Source of the DNA: an uncultured Algibacter sp.
Lineage (GTDB): Bacteria > Bacteroidota > Bacteroidia > Flavobacteriales > Flavobacteriaceae
Direction of reading: 5' to 3'
NCBI RefSeq assembly: GCF_947490405.1
Contig: NZ_CANLGU010000002.1
Span: 248,001 to 312,000, forward strand
Length of the DNA stretch: 64,000 nucleotides
The translations under genes and the position numbers were made by a program. Under the pieces are notes generated by a model. It did no database searches. It had not been told where the DNA came from and worked only from the letters and a program-made list of their open reading frames with translations. Shown here in pieces: positions 9,065-17,714 of this stretch; the first letter of the stretch is position 1, and every line of letters starts with the position of its first letter.

Positions 9065-9168
9065 GTATAAGATTAGTGGCTTGTTTAAGCACCTAATTTA
9101 GCCAATAAACACCAGATAGAAAATCCGCGAGGACTAGCCATTAATTTTATATGGTGTTGTACACAGTA
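9065..9168. other. Long imperfect inverted repeat next to the cassette payload (attC-like)
   Basis: Arm 9065-9081 (GTATAAGATTAGTGGCT) pairs with arm 9136-9152 (AGCCATTAATTTTATAT) at 14 of 17 positions, and the site ends in GTTGTACACAGTA at 9156-9168. The stop codon of the PIN gene begins two bases later. The second cassette has the same GTTGTACACAGTA at 23808-23820 but lacks the long hairpin. The size and folded shape recall integron attC sites, although the exact attC core GTTRRRY is not matched. Confidence 0.5.
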
Positions 9169-9169
9169 T

Positions 9170-10036
9170 TTATTCTAACTCGTCTGTGTCGAATACTGTT
9201 AAATTCGCTAGTTGAGCTTTATTTTGTAGATTGATATCCGATGTTACGAAAATTACGCTGTCTCCAGGATAGCAAATCTGTAATTCTAAAGCATTAGCTA
9301 TAATTCTGTCATCATTATTTTTGGAATCAATCCAGCTTAAAGTTTTTTCAAAATTTGGTTCAGTTGCAATCATTTTTACCGTAATTGTTTTGTTTACAGT
9401 AACACCATCTAATACATTTCCTTGTTTTCTATATCCTTTTAACCTCTTGATTACAGAGGTGACTTTTTTTCGAAAGTCATCATTTCTGTGGGTCATTTTA
9501 TGTTTGTCTAACTCGGATAGAATTGTTGGTAAAATGATAAAGTCAAATTTTTCTGTTGAAGAAATGTTAGAATAGGTTTTAGGTTCAGGATATTGGATTA
9601 TAGAATTTGTATCGGGTAAGATTATCGTTTTATTAGATTCACTGCTTAAAAGTTTTAAGAAGTCTTTAAAAGTTTGTGTTTGCTTTCTATAATAGCTTTT
9701 TCCATTTTCTATTGAAGATGGCGCTCTATTTTGTTCAATCAGGTTGATAATCCAATTATTTACTTCTTTTATTTTTCTTTTAGTACTAGGATTTGCTTTG
9801 TCGATTAGAAGATTAAAGTTACTATAGAAATCAAGGTACTTACTTTTAGCTTTAATCTGATTCTTTTCATCTTTTTTGTCCCAATGATATGAGCTTGCTC
9901 CTATAACTAAAACGTTGCTATTTGCATTTATGTCGTGATAATAAATAGAAGAATTGTCTAACATTTCATCTATAATAAGTCCGATATTATCAATTTGCTC
10001 CTCAAGCTTTTCTATGTAGGACAGGTTTTTGTTCAT
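9170..10036 (-). CDS. PIN-domain ribonuclease-like protein (cassette payload)
   Basis: 288 residues. The C-terminal half is a PIN domain of the PIN_4/PhoH-associated kind: Asp142 in ILPDTNSIIQ, Glu175 in LPTILSELDKHK, Asp242-Asp243 in NNDDRIIANAL and Asp267 in VTSDINLQNKA, the full acidic set of an active nuclease. Residues 1-135 are helical and not recognised. No antitoxin-like partner lies beside it, so a classical toxin-antitoxin pair is unlikely; a stand-alone defence or RNA-processing role is possible. Both ends of the gene are bordered by sequence repeated at the COQ4-like gene, so it is probably a mobile single-gene cassette. Confidence 0.85.
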   Translation of the reverse strand: MNKNLSYIEKLEEQIDNIGLIIDEMLDNSSIYYHDINANSNVLVIGASSYHWDKKDEKNQIKAKSKYLDFYSNFNLLIDKANPSTKRKIKEVNNWIINLIEQNRAPSSIENGKSYYRKQTQTFKDFLKLLSSESNKTIILPDTNSIIQYPEPKTYSNISSTEKFDFIILPTILSELDKHKMTHRNDDFRKKVTSVIKRLKGYRKQGNVLDGVTVNKTITVKMIATEPNFEKTLSWIDSKNNDDRIIANALELQICYPGDSVIFVTSDINLQNKAQLANLTVFDTDELE

Positions 10037-10041
10037 ATTGT

Positions 10042-10124
10042 TTACAACGCAAAGATAAAGTTCCGTTTCAATGAACTTTATCGATTGTCAAACGAATTTA
10101 TCATTTTTTTCTGACAAAGTCAAG
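10042..10124 (-). promoter_or_regulatory. Conserved cassette 5' flank with promoter (copy A)
   Basis: 82 bases (10043-10124) match 24391-24472 with three mismatches. On the minus strand the flank carries the Bacteroidota -7 box TATCTTTG (10050-10057) 13 bases before the PIN start codon. It also holds a perfect 10-bp inverted repeat, GATAAAGTTC / GAACTTTATC, with a 9-base loop, one arm of which contains part of the -7 box. The same promoter is therefore supplied to two unrelated genes. Confidence 0.8.
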
Positions 10125-10153
10125 TTATTCAATGGTGTAATATCTTGGGTAAG

Positions 10154-10196
10154 ATTCCTGCTTTACTGAAACAAGTTCAGCACAAGTCGCAGGAAT
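10154..10196. repeat. Short GC-rich inverted repeat after the macroglobulin gene
   Basis: ATTCCTGC at 10154-10161 pairs with GCAGGAAT at 10189-10196, with an inner CTGAA/TTCAG stem. It lies 4 bases beyond the macroglobulin stop and could end its transcript, but no U-run follows. It belongs to the same GATTCC(C/T)GC family as 27018-27035 and 30135-30215. Confidence 0.5.
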
Positions 10197-10199
10197 TTA

Positions 10200-13100
10200 T
10201 CACTTCTCAACCACAACCCATTTTCCTTTAGTCCTAACCAAAAACTCATCATCATACATCGCCTCAGCTTGTACTCCAGGTAAATAATATGTACCTAAAT
10301 AAGAGGCATTCAACATCACATTAAAGGTTTTGGTACTGTGTTTTCCTTTTTTAGGTAAATCAAAATAGAAATTCACACGGTCGTCTCTAATATCGGTATG
10401 TCTTGCAGCACTTGTTGTTGTGCTTCCAAAAGCTGTAAAACGGGTATTAACAATTTCCCAACCCGATGGAAAAATTTGAGTTAATGCTACATCATTAACC
10501 GATGCATTTTTCAAATTACTTACGCTAACCGTAGCCACAAAATCTTGTCCTTGCATGAGTTTAGAAACATCAATTGTATTCCCTTTTAAATCTTTGTATT
10601 GCACCGATACACTTAGCCCACGTGACTCAACCAATTCTTGCCCAAGTGGTAATTTTCCAGAATTCAATACTCTTACATAAACCACATTGTCTTTAGCATT
10701 TTTAAATACTAAATTGTTTGTGCCTTCAACTACGTTTAAATCTCGTTGTGCAATCGCACTTTTGGTGTCTATACTTTCGGTTTTTCCATTAATGGTATAA
10801 TTTAGGTTTAAAGCTTTTCCACCATTAGCGTTTACCATTTTTGCCATGGCCAATAAACTATACGCTGTAGTTTGAGTGCTCATCCATCGGTTACTTGATA
10901 AATCTCTAGCAATGTCTTCAGCAAGTGCTCGCATTTTAGAATCTTTAGTCAACACCATAGTTTCTAGAGCCATCGCACGGTTTCTATCTACTGAGCCATA
11001 GGTGTAATAATTATAACGCTGAGGTTTAAAATTAATATTTGCCGATTGCGAAATCTTGTCACTAGCCTCTTTTTGTCCTGCCAAAGCATAAGCTGCTGCC
11101 AATCGCCATTTGGCTTCATTCGAAATTTCAGAGAATTCTCTAAGTCGGTTCATACTTGCTAAATCCGGACTACCAGCCAAAGCCAAAGTATATAATCTGT
11201 AAGCCTGTGCTAAATCCGAATTATAAGTGCGATAACTTGGTCGCCAATTTCTAGCGGCTTGCTTTTGGTACATTAACCAATTGCTCTTAAACGTTAGTGG
11301 TAACACGTAGCCTTTCTTTTCGGCTTCAATCATAAAATGTCCTGCATAACTCGTTCCCCAATCGTTGGCACTAGCTTCTCCAATCCAATAACTGAGTCCA
11401 CCATGAGCACGTTGAAAATGCCCTAAACGTTTGATGCCATTTTCAATATTCGTTTGAATTTGTTTCTTTTTATCAAAAGTCAAATCAAAAATATCAGCTA
11501 AAAATAACTGTGGAAACACACTCGATGTGGTTTGCTCTACACACCCATGCGGATAACGAATTAAATACTGTAAGCGTCTTGAAAAGTCCATCGGAGGTAA
11601 GGTTGAAAACTCAACAGTAGCCGAATTTGTTCCAGCAACCCCAAACGTTGAAAAGTCTAACGTTTCAGATGCATTTGCTGCCAATGTTTTGTCCAAAGCT
11701 TTTGAAGTTATTGGATTTGTATTCACAACATCCAATTCTACTTTATAAGTGGATTTTTCGTCATTTCCTGTCGCAATCACTTCAACAGTATTAATGCCTT
11801 TGGCTTTACTTACATCCAATTCAAAATACGCCATTTGCTCATCAGGTTTTGCAAAAGAAAGTGTTTTAGTATTTTCTCCCACAATTGAAATTCCATCACT
11901 CAGTTTCAAACTGATATTTACGTTTTTTACTTTAGGTTCCATAGTAAAAACGGTAACGGGTAAGGTTACTTTTTCGCCTGGGCTTAATTTCCGCGGAAGC
12001 GTTGCTAAAACCATCAACGGTTTTTTAACTTCAACTGCTTTGTCGGTGCTTCCATAAGCTTCATTATCATTATTTCCAGCAACCACCATCGTTCGAACAG
12101 AACCTATATAATTTGGTAATTTTATTTGATGGGTTTTTGTTTTTCCAGCATCCAATTTAAAAGGCCCTAAATACGTAACCACAGGTTTAAAACGATTCGC
12201 TTTTTTATTTTTGCCACCTGCAGCACTTCCATCGCCACCAATGGCAAATACTTGGTCGATACTTCCTGAATACGCACCAATAATAGCATCAAAAACATCC
12301 CAAGTTTTTACACCAAGTGCTTGACGTTTATAAAACTCATGCCATGCATTTGGAGTTTTAAATCGGGTTAAATCTAGTAGCCCTTCCTCAACCATGGCAA
12401 TAGTATAAGTCATCGCTTTGTTGTTTTTTTCAGAGACTTTCACTTCAAAAGTTTGTTCTGGACGTAGCTTATCTGGCATGCTTAATTCAGGATATAATTT
12501 CGTGTCTGGGTTTTCAACCATAATTGGAATGACACCGTATAATCGAATTGGTAAATCGTTAGCCGTAATAGCATGCGGTTGTAATAATGAAATATTCACA
12601 AATACGTTTGGAGCCATTTCTTTACTGATTGGAATATCAACAGTAGTTTCACCTTTACTCGTTTTCACCCATTTATAATCCAAAACTTCGGTGCCATTTT
12701 CAATACTTACCAAAGCACGCCCTTCACTTCCTGAAGCAAATGTCACTTTAGCTGTTTCGCCTACATTATAGTTTTCTTTATCTGCTGAAAAGACTAACAT
12801 TTTAGCTGCTTCTTTATCAGATGATGGTGCTTTTTGCCACCAGTTTTTATAGAAATATGCGGTTCTTCCTGTGGCGTGACCGCTAACAGGATCGGATACT
12901 CTTATGAGGTAGCGCCCACGATCGTTGTCTGGAATTTTCACATTGAAATTAGCTTTACCGTTAGTATCTGTGTTTATTTTTAGAGATTTATAAGGTCTGT
13001 GATAACTACTTGACACATAACTCGCCAAATCATCGTAAGACGAATTCCACCACCAGCGCCATTCCACTTTATAAATCTTCACTTCAAGGTTGTTGCGTTT

Positions 13101-15770
13101 TATAGGCTTGCCATTTTCATCAACCACCACTACGTCAAAGGTTTGGTTTTCATCTGTAAAAAATGAGCCATAGGCTTTTCCTTTTGGGGATTGTAATCCA
13201 ACAAAAGATGTATAAGGCGCATATTTTTTGGTAAAAGCGTCCATGGAGAAATCGCCACCATTTTCAAACGCACGGACTAAAAATTGAACATTCAGCATCC
13301 CTGGTGCATTCTTCCCAACATTGAGTTTTTTGTTGATTGACGCTAAACCTTCTTCATTTACTTTCCCTTCAAACACTTTAATTTCTTCTGTATTGAATTT
13401 TCGTGTAGGGTCGTTAAACGTGTAATTTTTATAGTTTTCAAAAGCGGTATAAGCAGAAGTGAATTTCGCTTTTATCTCAGCTTTTAAATTTTTTCCTGGA
13501 GCTCCGTGAAGCCATTTTACATCCAAATCGCCTTTTAATAGTTCGTTATTTGAAAGGATTTCGTTTTCAAAATCGACCTTAATTTTTAATCGATTAGGTT
13601 TTACGGTTTCAATTTTTAAACCTTTATAAAAGGTTGCTCCTCCAACAGAAACTTTGGCGTTGTAGTTTCCTGTTTTGCCTTCTGAAGATGATGGTACGGT
13701 AAATTTGTAGAAGTTATTTAAGTGGTCTGCGGTAACGTTTTTGTATACCAATTTCCCGTTAGGATCGGTTATTTCAAGTTTTACTGGATGCCTTTTTGGA
13801 AGTTTATTAGCGTTGTCATTCAACATAAACGTTAAATGCAAAGTATCTCCTGGTCGCCAAACACCACGTTCGCCATAAATATAACCTTTAAGCCCGCGTT
13901 GTAAGCGATGTCCGGACACATCAAACTTACTAAGCGACAACGAGTTTCCATCATGAAGTTTAACATACGTAGTGTTTTTTTCTTTTAAAACGATGGCGAA
14001 TGCTGCATTTTTATCGGAATCAATCAAAGTTAAACCTTGTTCGTCCGTAGTTCTACTTGCCAATTCTTGCTGCTGAAAATTGTAAATAGCAACTTTTGCA
14101 CCAGCCTCTGGATTGGTGTTTAAAATATTGGTAACCGCAAAATAATACGAGTTGTTAGCGCCCTGTTTTGCAATAACGCCCAAGTTTGAAGCTAATAAAT
14201 TTTGAGACACTATTTTACGCTCGTTATAATAGGCATCATGACATGGGTTTTGCTCTTCGCGCCAATTGTAAACATAATTTTTGTAACGATAGGCTTTGTT
14301 ATCCCAATAAGCTTCCTCAAGTAAGTCTTCATTTTCGCTATCTATTTCAGCGTAATCGCCTTCATAGTAATCTTCTTCGTAATAGTCATCATAATCATCG
14401 TTTCTAGAAGTTGAAACACCTGCATTGGCTTCACAATCGTATAACGAATAACGTTTATCAAAACTTAATTCCACCCGATAAATAGCGCCAGCATCAGCTT
14501 TAAAAAACTTTGATAAATCGATGCTATAGACTTTCCATTTTCCTGTATTTTCTGCTGCAGTTTGAAGTTGAATGGTTTGTTTTGCAATGCGTCTTCCAAC
14601 TTTTTTTATGTCGTATTTATTGTTGCTATTTAAGTTATTGTCTTGCAAAAACTGAAGTACATTATCTTCAAATATTTTAATCACACGAACATCAACTGCA
14701 CTTAAATTAACGGCTTCAAAATTGAATTTTAATTGCTCAGAATTTGGTAGAATACTACCGTTGCTAATTAGTTTTACTTGTGGTTTTAAATCTTCAAAAG
14801 CTATGGTTTCAGAAAATGGTTTCTTCAATTTATAACCTTCAGTATTTTTGATGCCTTGAAATACATCTACCTGAATATTACCCACTAATTTACTGTCAGG
14901 ATACACTTTAAGAACATTTCCATCGACTACATATTTTGGATTCTTTACTTTTTGAATGGAGACTAAACCATCAAAATTTTGTTGTTTTTTAAGTGGGTCT
15001 GAAAAGTTAATGGATAGATGCTGTTCTGGAGATTGCGTGACATTAGTTTCAACAATCGTAAAGTTATTTATACCAGGAATTAAAATAGTGTTTTCGCCTT
15101 CATTAGTTGCTTCAATAGATTTTCCATTCCATTTTACAAGGATGTTGTCGTCTTCAATTTTACGATTAATACTATCAATTTTAAATTCAAAATACTTCGA
15201 ACTTTTATTTGCTTCATTAAAAACCAATGCTAATTTTTTGCCATTTTGGGAGGCTTCAACTAATGTTTTGGCATCTTCAATTGAAATAATATCTGCCGAT
15301 TTTATAACCCCTTCAAGGTATTGCCAATTTTTGCTGTACGATTGTAAATGATTAGTTTCAATATTAAAACTAGGCGTGATGGTTTTAAACTGAAACGTAT
15401 AATCTTTAAACCCATCTGGCATATTTTTATAGATGTCATTTAGCTTCACAACAACCGTGTATTCCGTATCGGGTTCTAAATGTTCATCGGGTTTAAAAAG
15501 TAAGGTGTGTTTGTTGGCTACCGTTAATTTACCTTCAACATGAGGTTTTATGATTACGATTTTATCGGTTATTTCCTGTCCCATTTCCCAGTCTTCAACT
15601 TCGTTTGCTAAATTAATTTGAATAGGACTAGCCACTGAGGTTATTCCTGATGTGGTATAACTAATATAATCTCGAAATTTGAAAAGATTATCGGTTTCTA
15701 CAACTTTCTTTTTACAGGAAAATACTAGTACAATAACCGTTACGACAGCAAGAAGTTTTTTGAATGACAT
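10200..15770 (-). CDS. Alpha-2-macroglobulin family lipoprotein
   Basis: 1856 residues, typical for bacterial alpha-2-macroglobulins. A lipoprotein signal ends at Cys19 (VLVFSCKKK). Ig-like MG domains with a Tyr/Asp/Glu-rich insert near residues 450-490 lead to a central region (LKGYIYGERGVWRPGDTLHL is the usual MG motif) and then the thioester domain with Cys1410 in HGCVEQTTSS, followed by the alpha-helical TED repeats. The intact CxEQ motif means it can trap attacking proteases covalently. It would sit in the periplasm and protect the cell wall together with PBP1C, whose gene is its usual neighbour. Confidence 0.95.
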   Translation of the reverse strand: MSFKKLLAVVTVIVLVFSCKKKVVETDNLFKFRDYISYTTSGITSVASPIQINLANEVEDWEMGQEITDKIVIIKPHVEGKLTVANKHTLLFKPDEHLEPDTEYTVVVKLNDIYKNMPDGFKDYTFQFKTITPSFNIETNHLQSYSKNWQYLEGVIKSADIISIEDAKTLVEASQNGKKLALVFNEANKSSKYFEFKIDSINRKIEDDNILVKWNGKSIEATNEGENTILIPGINNFTIVETNVTQSPEQHLSINFSDPLKKQQNFDGLVSIQKVKNPKYVVDGNVLKVYPDSKLVGNIQVDVFQGIKNTEGYKLKKPFSETIAFEDLKPQVKLISNGSILPNSEQLKFNFEAVNLSAVDVRVIKIFEDNVLQFLQDNNLNSNNKYDIKKVGRRIAKQTIQLQTAAENTGKWKVYSIDLSKFFKADAGAIYRVELSFDKRYSLYDCEANAGVSTSRNDDYDDYYEEDYYEGDYAEIDSENEDLLEEAYWDNKAYRYKNYVYNWREEQNPCHDAYYNERKIVSQNLLASNLGVIAKQGANNSYYFAVTNILNTNPEAGAKVAIYNFQQQELASRTTDEQGLTLIDSDKNAAFAIVLKEKNTTYVKLHDGNSLSLSKFDVSGHRLQRGLKGYIYGERGVWRPGDTLHLTFMLNDNANKLPKRHPVKLEITDPNGKLVYKNVTADHLNNFYKFTVPSSSEGKTGNYNAKVSVGGATFYKGLKIETVKPNRLKIKVDFENEILSNNELLKGDLDVKWLHGAPGKNLKAEIKAKFTSAYTAFENYKNYTFNDPTRKFNTEEIKVFEGKVNEEGLASINKKLNVGKNAPGMLNVQFLVRAFENGGDFSMDAFTKKYAPYTSFVGLQSPKGKAYGSFFTDENQTFDVVVVDENGKPIKRNNLEVKIYKVEWRWWWNSSYDDLASYVSSSYHRPYKSLKINTDTNGKANFNVKIPDNDRGRYLIRVSDPVSGHATGRTAYFYKNWWQKAPSSDKEAAKMLVFSADKENYNVGETAKVTFASGSEGRALVSIENGTEVLDYKWVKTSKGETTVDIPISKEMAPNVFVNISLLQPHAITANDLPIRLYGVIPIMVENPDTKLYPELSMPDKLRPEQTFEVKVSEKNNKAMTYTIAMVEEGLLDLTRFKTPNAWHEFYKRQALGVKTWDVFDAIIGAYSGSIDQVFAIGGDGSAAGGKNKKANRFKPVVTYLGPFKLDAGKTKTHQIKLPNYIGSVRTMVVAGNNDNEAYGSTDKAVEVKKPLMVLATLPRKLSPGEKVTLPVTVFTMEPKVKNVNISLKLSDGISIVGENTKTLSFAKPDEQMAYFELDVSKAKGINTVEVIATGNDEKSTYKVELDVVNTNPITSKALDKTLAANASETLDFSTFGVAGTNSATVEFSTLPPMDFSRRLQYLIRYPHGCVEQTTSSVFPQLFLADIFDLTFDKKKQIQTNIENGIKRLGHFQRAHGGLSYWIGEASANDWGTSYAGHFMIEAEKKGYVLPLTFKSNWLMYQKQAARNWRPSYRTYNSDLAQAYRLYTLALAGSPDLASMNRLREFSEISNEAKWRLAAAYALAGQKEASDKISQSANINFKPQRYNYYTYGSVDRNRAMALETMVLTKDSKMRALAEDIARDLSSNRWMSTQTTAYSLLAMAKMVNANGGKALNLNYTINGKTESIDTKSAIAQRDLNVVEGTNNLVFKNAKDNVVYVRVLNSGKLPLGQELVESRGLSVSVQYKDLKGNTIDVSKLMQGQDFVATVSVSNLKNASVNDVALTQIFPSGWEIVNTRFTAFGSTTTSAARHTDIRDDRVNFYFDLPKKGKHSTKTFNVMLNASYLGTYYLPGVQAEAMYDDEFLVRTKGKWVVVEK

Positions 15771-16037
15771 GAAGAATAGATTTAAATGAACAAATTAACT
15801 AAAAAACGAAAGCGTAGGTAGAATCCCGTTAATTAAATTACGTTTAGGAATTGCTATTTAGTCTTTTGGAGATGTTAAATAAGTCTTAAGGTTTTTTATG
15901 AATTGGTATTGTTATGTCTTTTGTGGAAAATTATCGATGAATTGCCCGTTTTTAATAAAAGCAGACGATTTTTAGGGTTTTATACATCTACGAATATGGG
16001 ATAACCGTATATTTCATGTACCCAAATGATTGATATT

Positions 16038-16547
16038 ATGAAAACCTACTATTCTAAAACCTACTTAATTCTTATTTGTTTTGCATTATTAATTGCTGCG
16101 ACATCGTGTTCTAAAGATGATACGACTAATGAAGAGGCTATTGCAAAAGCTGAAATTCTTACTATAGCCGATGAAATTTTACAGATAGTAAATGACCATA
16201 GATTAAGTATAGGTGAAAACACATTAGAAACCAATACTTTGGCAACCAACTTAGCCAACGAACATACGGAGTATATGATTGCCCAAAATGATATTAGTCA
16301 TGATGATTTTAACCAACGTTCTGATAGATTAATTGATGAGGAAAATGCCTCAAGAACTGGTGAAAACGTAGCTTTTGGGCAGCGTTCGGCGCAAGAAGTA
16401 ATGACTGCATGGTTGAATAGCCCTGGTCATAGAAAAAATATTGAAGGCGATTTTACCCACATAGGCATTGGTGTTGTAAAAAATGATGCTGGCGTTTATT
16501 ATTTTACTCAGATATTTTTAAAGAAAAGACCTGATAATAATGCTTAG
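16038..16547 (+). CDS. CAP-domain (SCP/PR-1-like) lipoprotein
   Basis: I choose the ATG at 16038 (MKTYYSKTYLILICFALL), which gives a proper lipoprotein signal ending in ATSC; the ATG 12 bases upstream adds only MIDI. The mature part is a CAP domain: HTEYMIAQNDISHDDF with the first His, GENVAFGQ, and AWLNSPGHRKNIEGDFTHIGIG with the second His-bearing motif, then YYFTQIF. Bacterial CAP proteins are secreted or envelope-bound and of uncertain function. The 267 bases before it hold no gene I can see. Its stop overlaps the stop of the next, opposite gene by 4 bases. Confidence 0.9.
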   Translation: MKTYYSKTYLILICFALLIAATSCSKDDTTNEEAIAKAEILTIADEILQIVNDHRLSIGENTLETNTLATNLANEHTEYMIAQNDISHDDFNQRSDRLIDEENASRTGENVAFGQRSAQEVMTAWLNSPGHRKNIEGDFTHIGIGVVKNDAGVYYFTQIFLKKRPDNNA

Positions 16548-17593
16548 TCTTTAAACATCCCGATATACAATGTACCTTTATCATCCATTGTGGCACGAAA
16601 CATTCCAGGTGTATTAAATTCCATAGCAATAGTGCCATCGCTATCAATGGCTATAATACCGCCGTTACCTTTGCCGTTCCCAATAGTAGGTAATTTATTT
16701 TGAATCACTTCTTTTGAAGCTTCTTTTAGAGAAAGTCCTTTATATTCCATAAGTGCAGAAATATCGTAAGCGACCATACCACGAATAAAATACTCGCCCC
16801 AACCTGTGCTAGAAACAGCGCAAGTGTTGTTGTTGGCATAAGTGCCTGCGCCTATAATGGGAGAGTCGCCAATGCGTCCCCAACGTTTATTGGTCATACC
16901 GCCAGTTGAGGTGCCTGCTGCTAAATTACCATGTTTATCTAAAGCGGCACACCCTACAGTTCCAAACTTTGAGTTTTGAATATCTGCATCAAAAAAAGAG
17001 GCTACTTTTGTGTTTTCAGACGCTTTTACACGCTCTAAAGCTTTTAGGCTTTTTTCTGTATGAAAATAGGAGGGCTCTACAATTTTTAGTCCTTGTTCTT
17101 GAGCAAAAGTTTCTGCACCCTCACGAGCAAGCATCACATGTGGTGAGTGTTCCATAACGGCTCTAGCCAAATTAATCGGGTTTTTTACCGTTTTTGTCCC
17201 TGCTGATGCACCTGCATTTAAAGTTTTACCATCCATTATAGAAGCATCGTGTTCACAAGTGCCTTCGTTAGTTAAAACAGCACCTTTGCCAGAATTAAAA
17301 AGAGGTGAGTCTTCTAAAATGTTAATCGTATTTTGTACTGCATCTATGCTAGTGCCACCATTATTTAAGATGTTATAGCCTACGCGAATCGCTTCTTCTA
17401 ATTTTTGACGATATGCTGCTTCTTTTTCTTGAGAAATATTGTCCCTTTTAATAAAACCAGCACCGCCATGTATCACGATGGAAAACGCTGCCTTTTCAGA
17501 TGCTTTGACTATTGGTTTTTCAACAACTTTAACTTCTTTATTACATGAATATAGAGTAAAAATAATGGCAATAGTAGCTGTAATTTTTTTCAT
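16544..17593 (-). CDS. Isoaspartyl peptidase/L-asparaginase (Ntn hydrolase), lipoprotein form
   Basis: 349 residues. It begins with a lipoprotein-like signal (MKKITATIAIIFTLYSC), then the alpha part (FSIVIHGGAGFIKRD, NSGKGAVLT, DASIMDGKTLNAGA) and the self-cleavage site FGTVGCAALD, where Thr212 becomes the N-terminal nucleophile; GTSTGGMTNKRWGRIGDSPIIGAGTYAN follows as the substrate pocket. It removes beta-aspartyl residues from peptides and can hydrolyse asparagine. The signal places it in the periplasm. All catalytic residues look intact. Confidence 0.93.
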   Translation of the reverse strand: MKKITATIAIIFTLYSCNKEVKVVEKPIVKASEKAAFSIVIHGGAGFIKRDNISQEKEAAYRQKLEEAIRVGYNILNNGGTSIDAVQNTINILEDSPLFNSGKGAVLTNEGTCEHDASIMDGKTLNAGASAGTKTVKNPINLARAVMEHSPHVMLAREGAETFAQEQGLKIVEPSYFHTEKSLKALERVKASENTKVASFFDADIQNSKFGTVGCAALDKHGNLAAGTSTGGMTNKRWGRIGDSPIIGAGTYANNNTCAVSSTGWGEYFIRGMVAYDISALMEYKGLSLKEASKEVIQNKLPTIGNGKGNGGIIAIDSDGTIAMEFNTPGMFRATMDDKGTLYIGMFKD

Positions 17594-17714
17594 GACTTAG
17601 CTTTAAGTTTAGCAACTAAAGTTACTAATTTTATCATTAACTAATTTCAATAAAAACAACATTTTATTAGTATATTCGCAAATAATTTTATCATATTTAA
17701 TAAATCAATAATTA

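Noticed and set aside
9156-9168. GTTGTACACAGTA as a true integron attC core.
   Set aside because: It does not fit GTTRRRY and no integrase gene is in the window; kept only as attC-like.
10154-10196. The inverted repeat after the macroglobulin gene as a rho-independent terminator.
   Set aside because: The stem is weak and no U-run follows; it fits better as a dispersed short repeat.
14186-14407. Plus-strand frames within the alpha-2-macroglobulin gene.
   Set aside because: They are shadows of a well-supported gene on the other strand.
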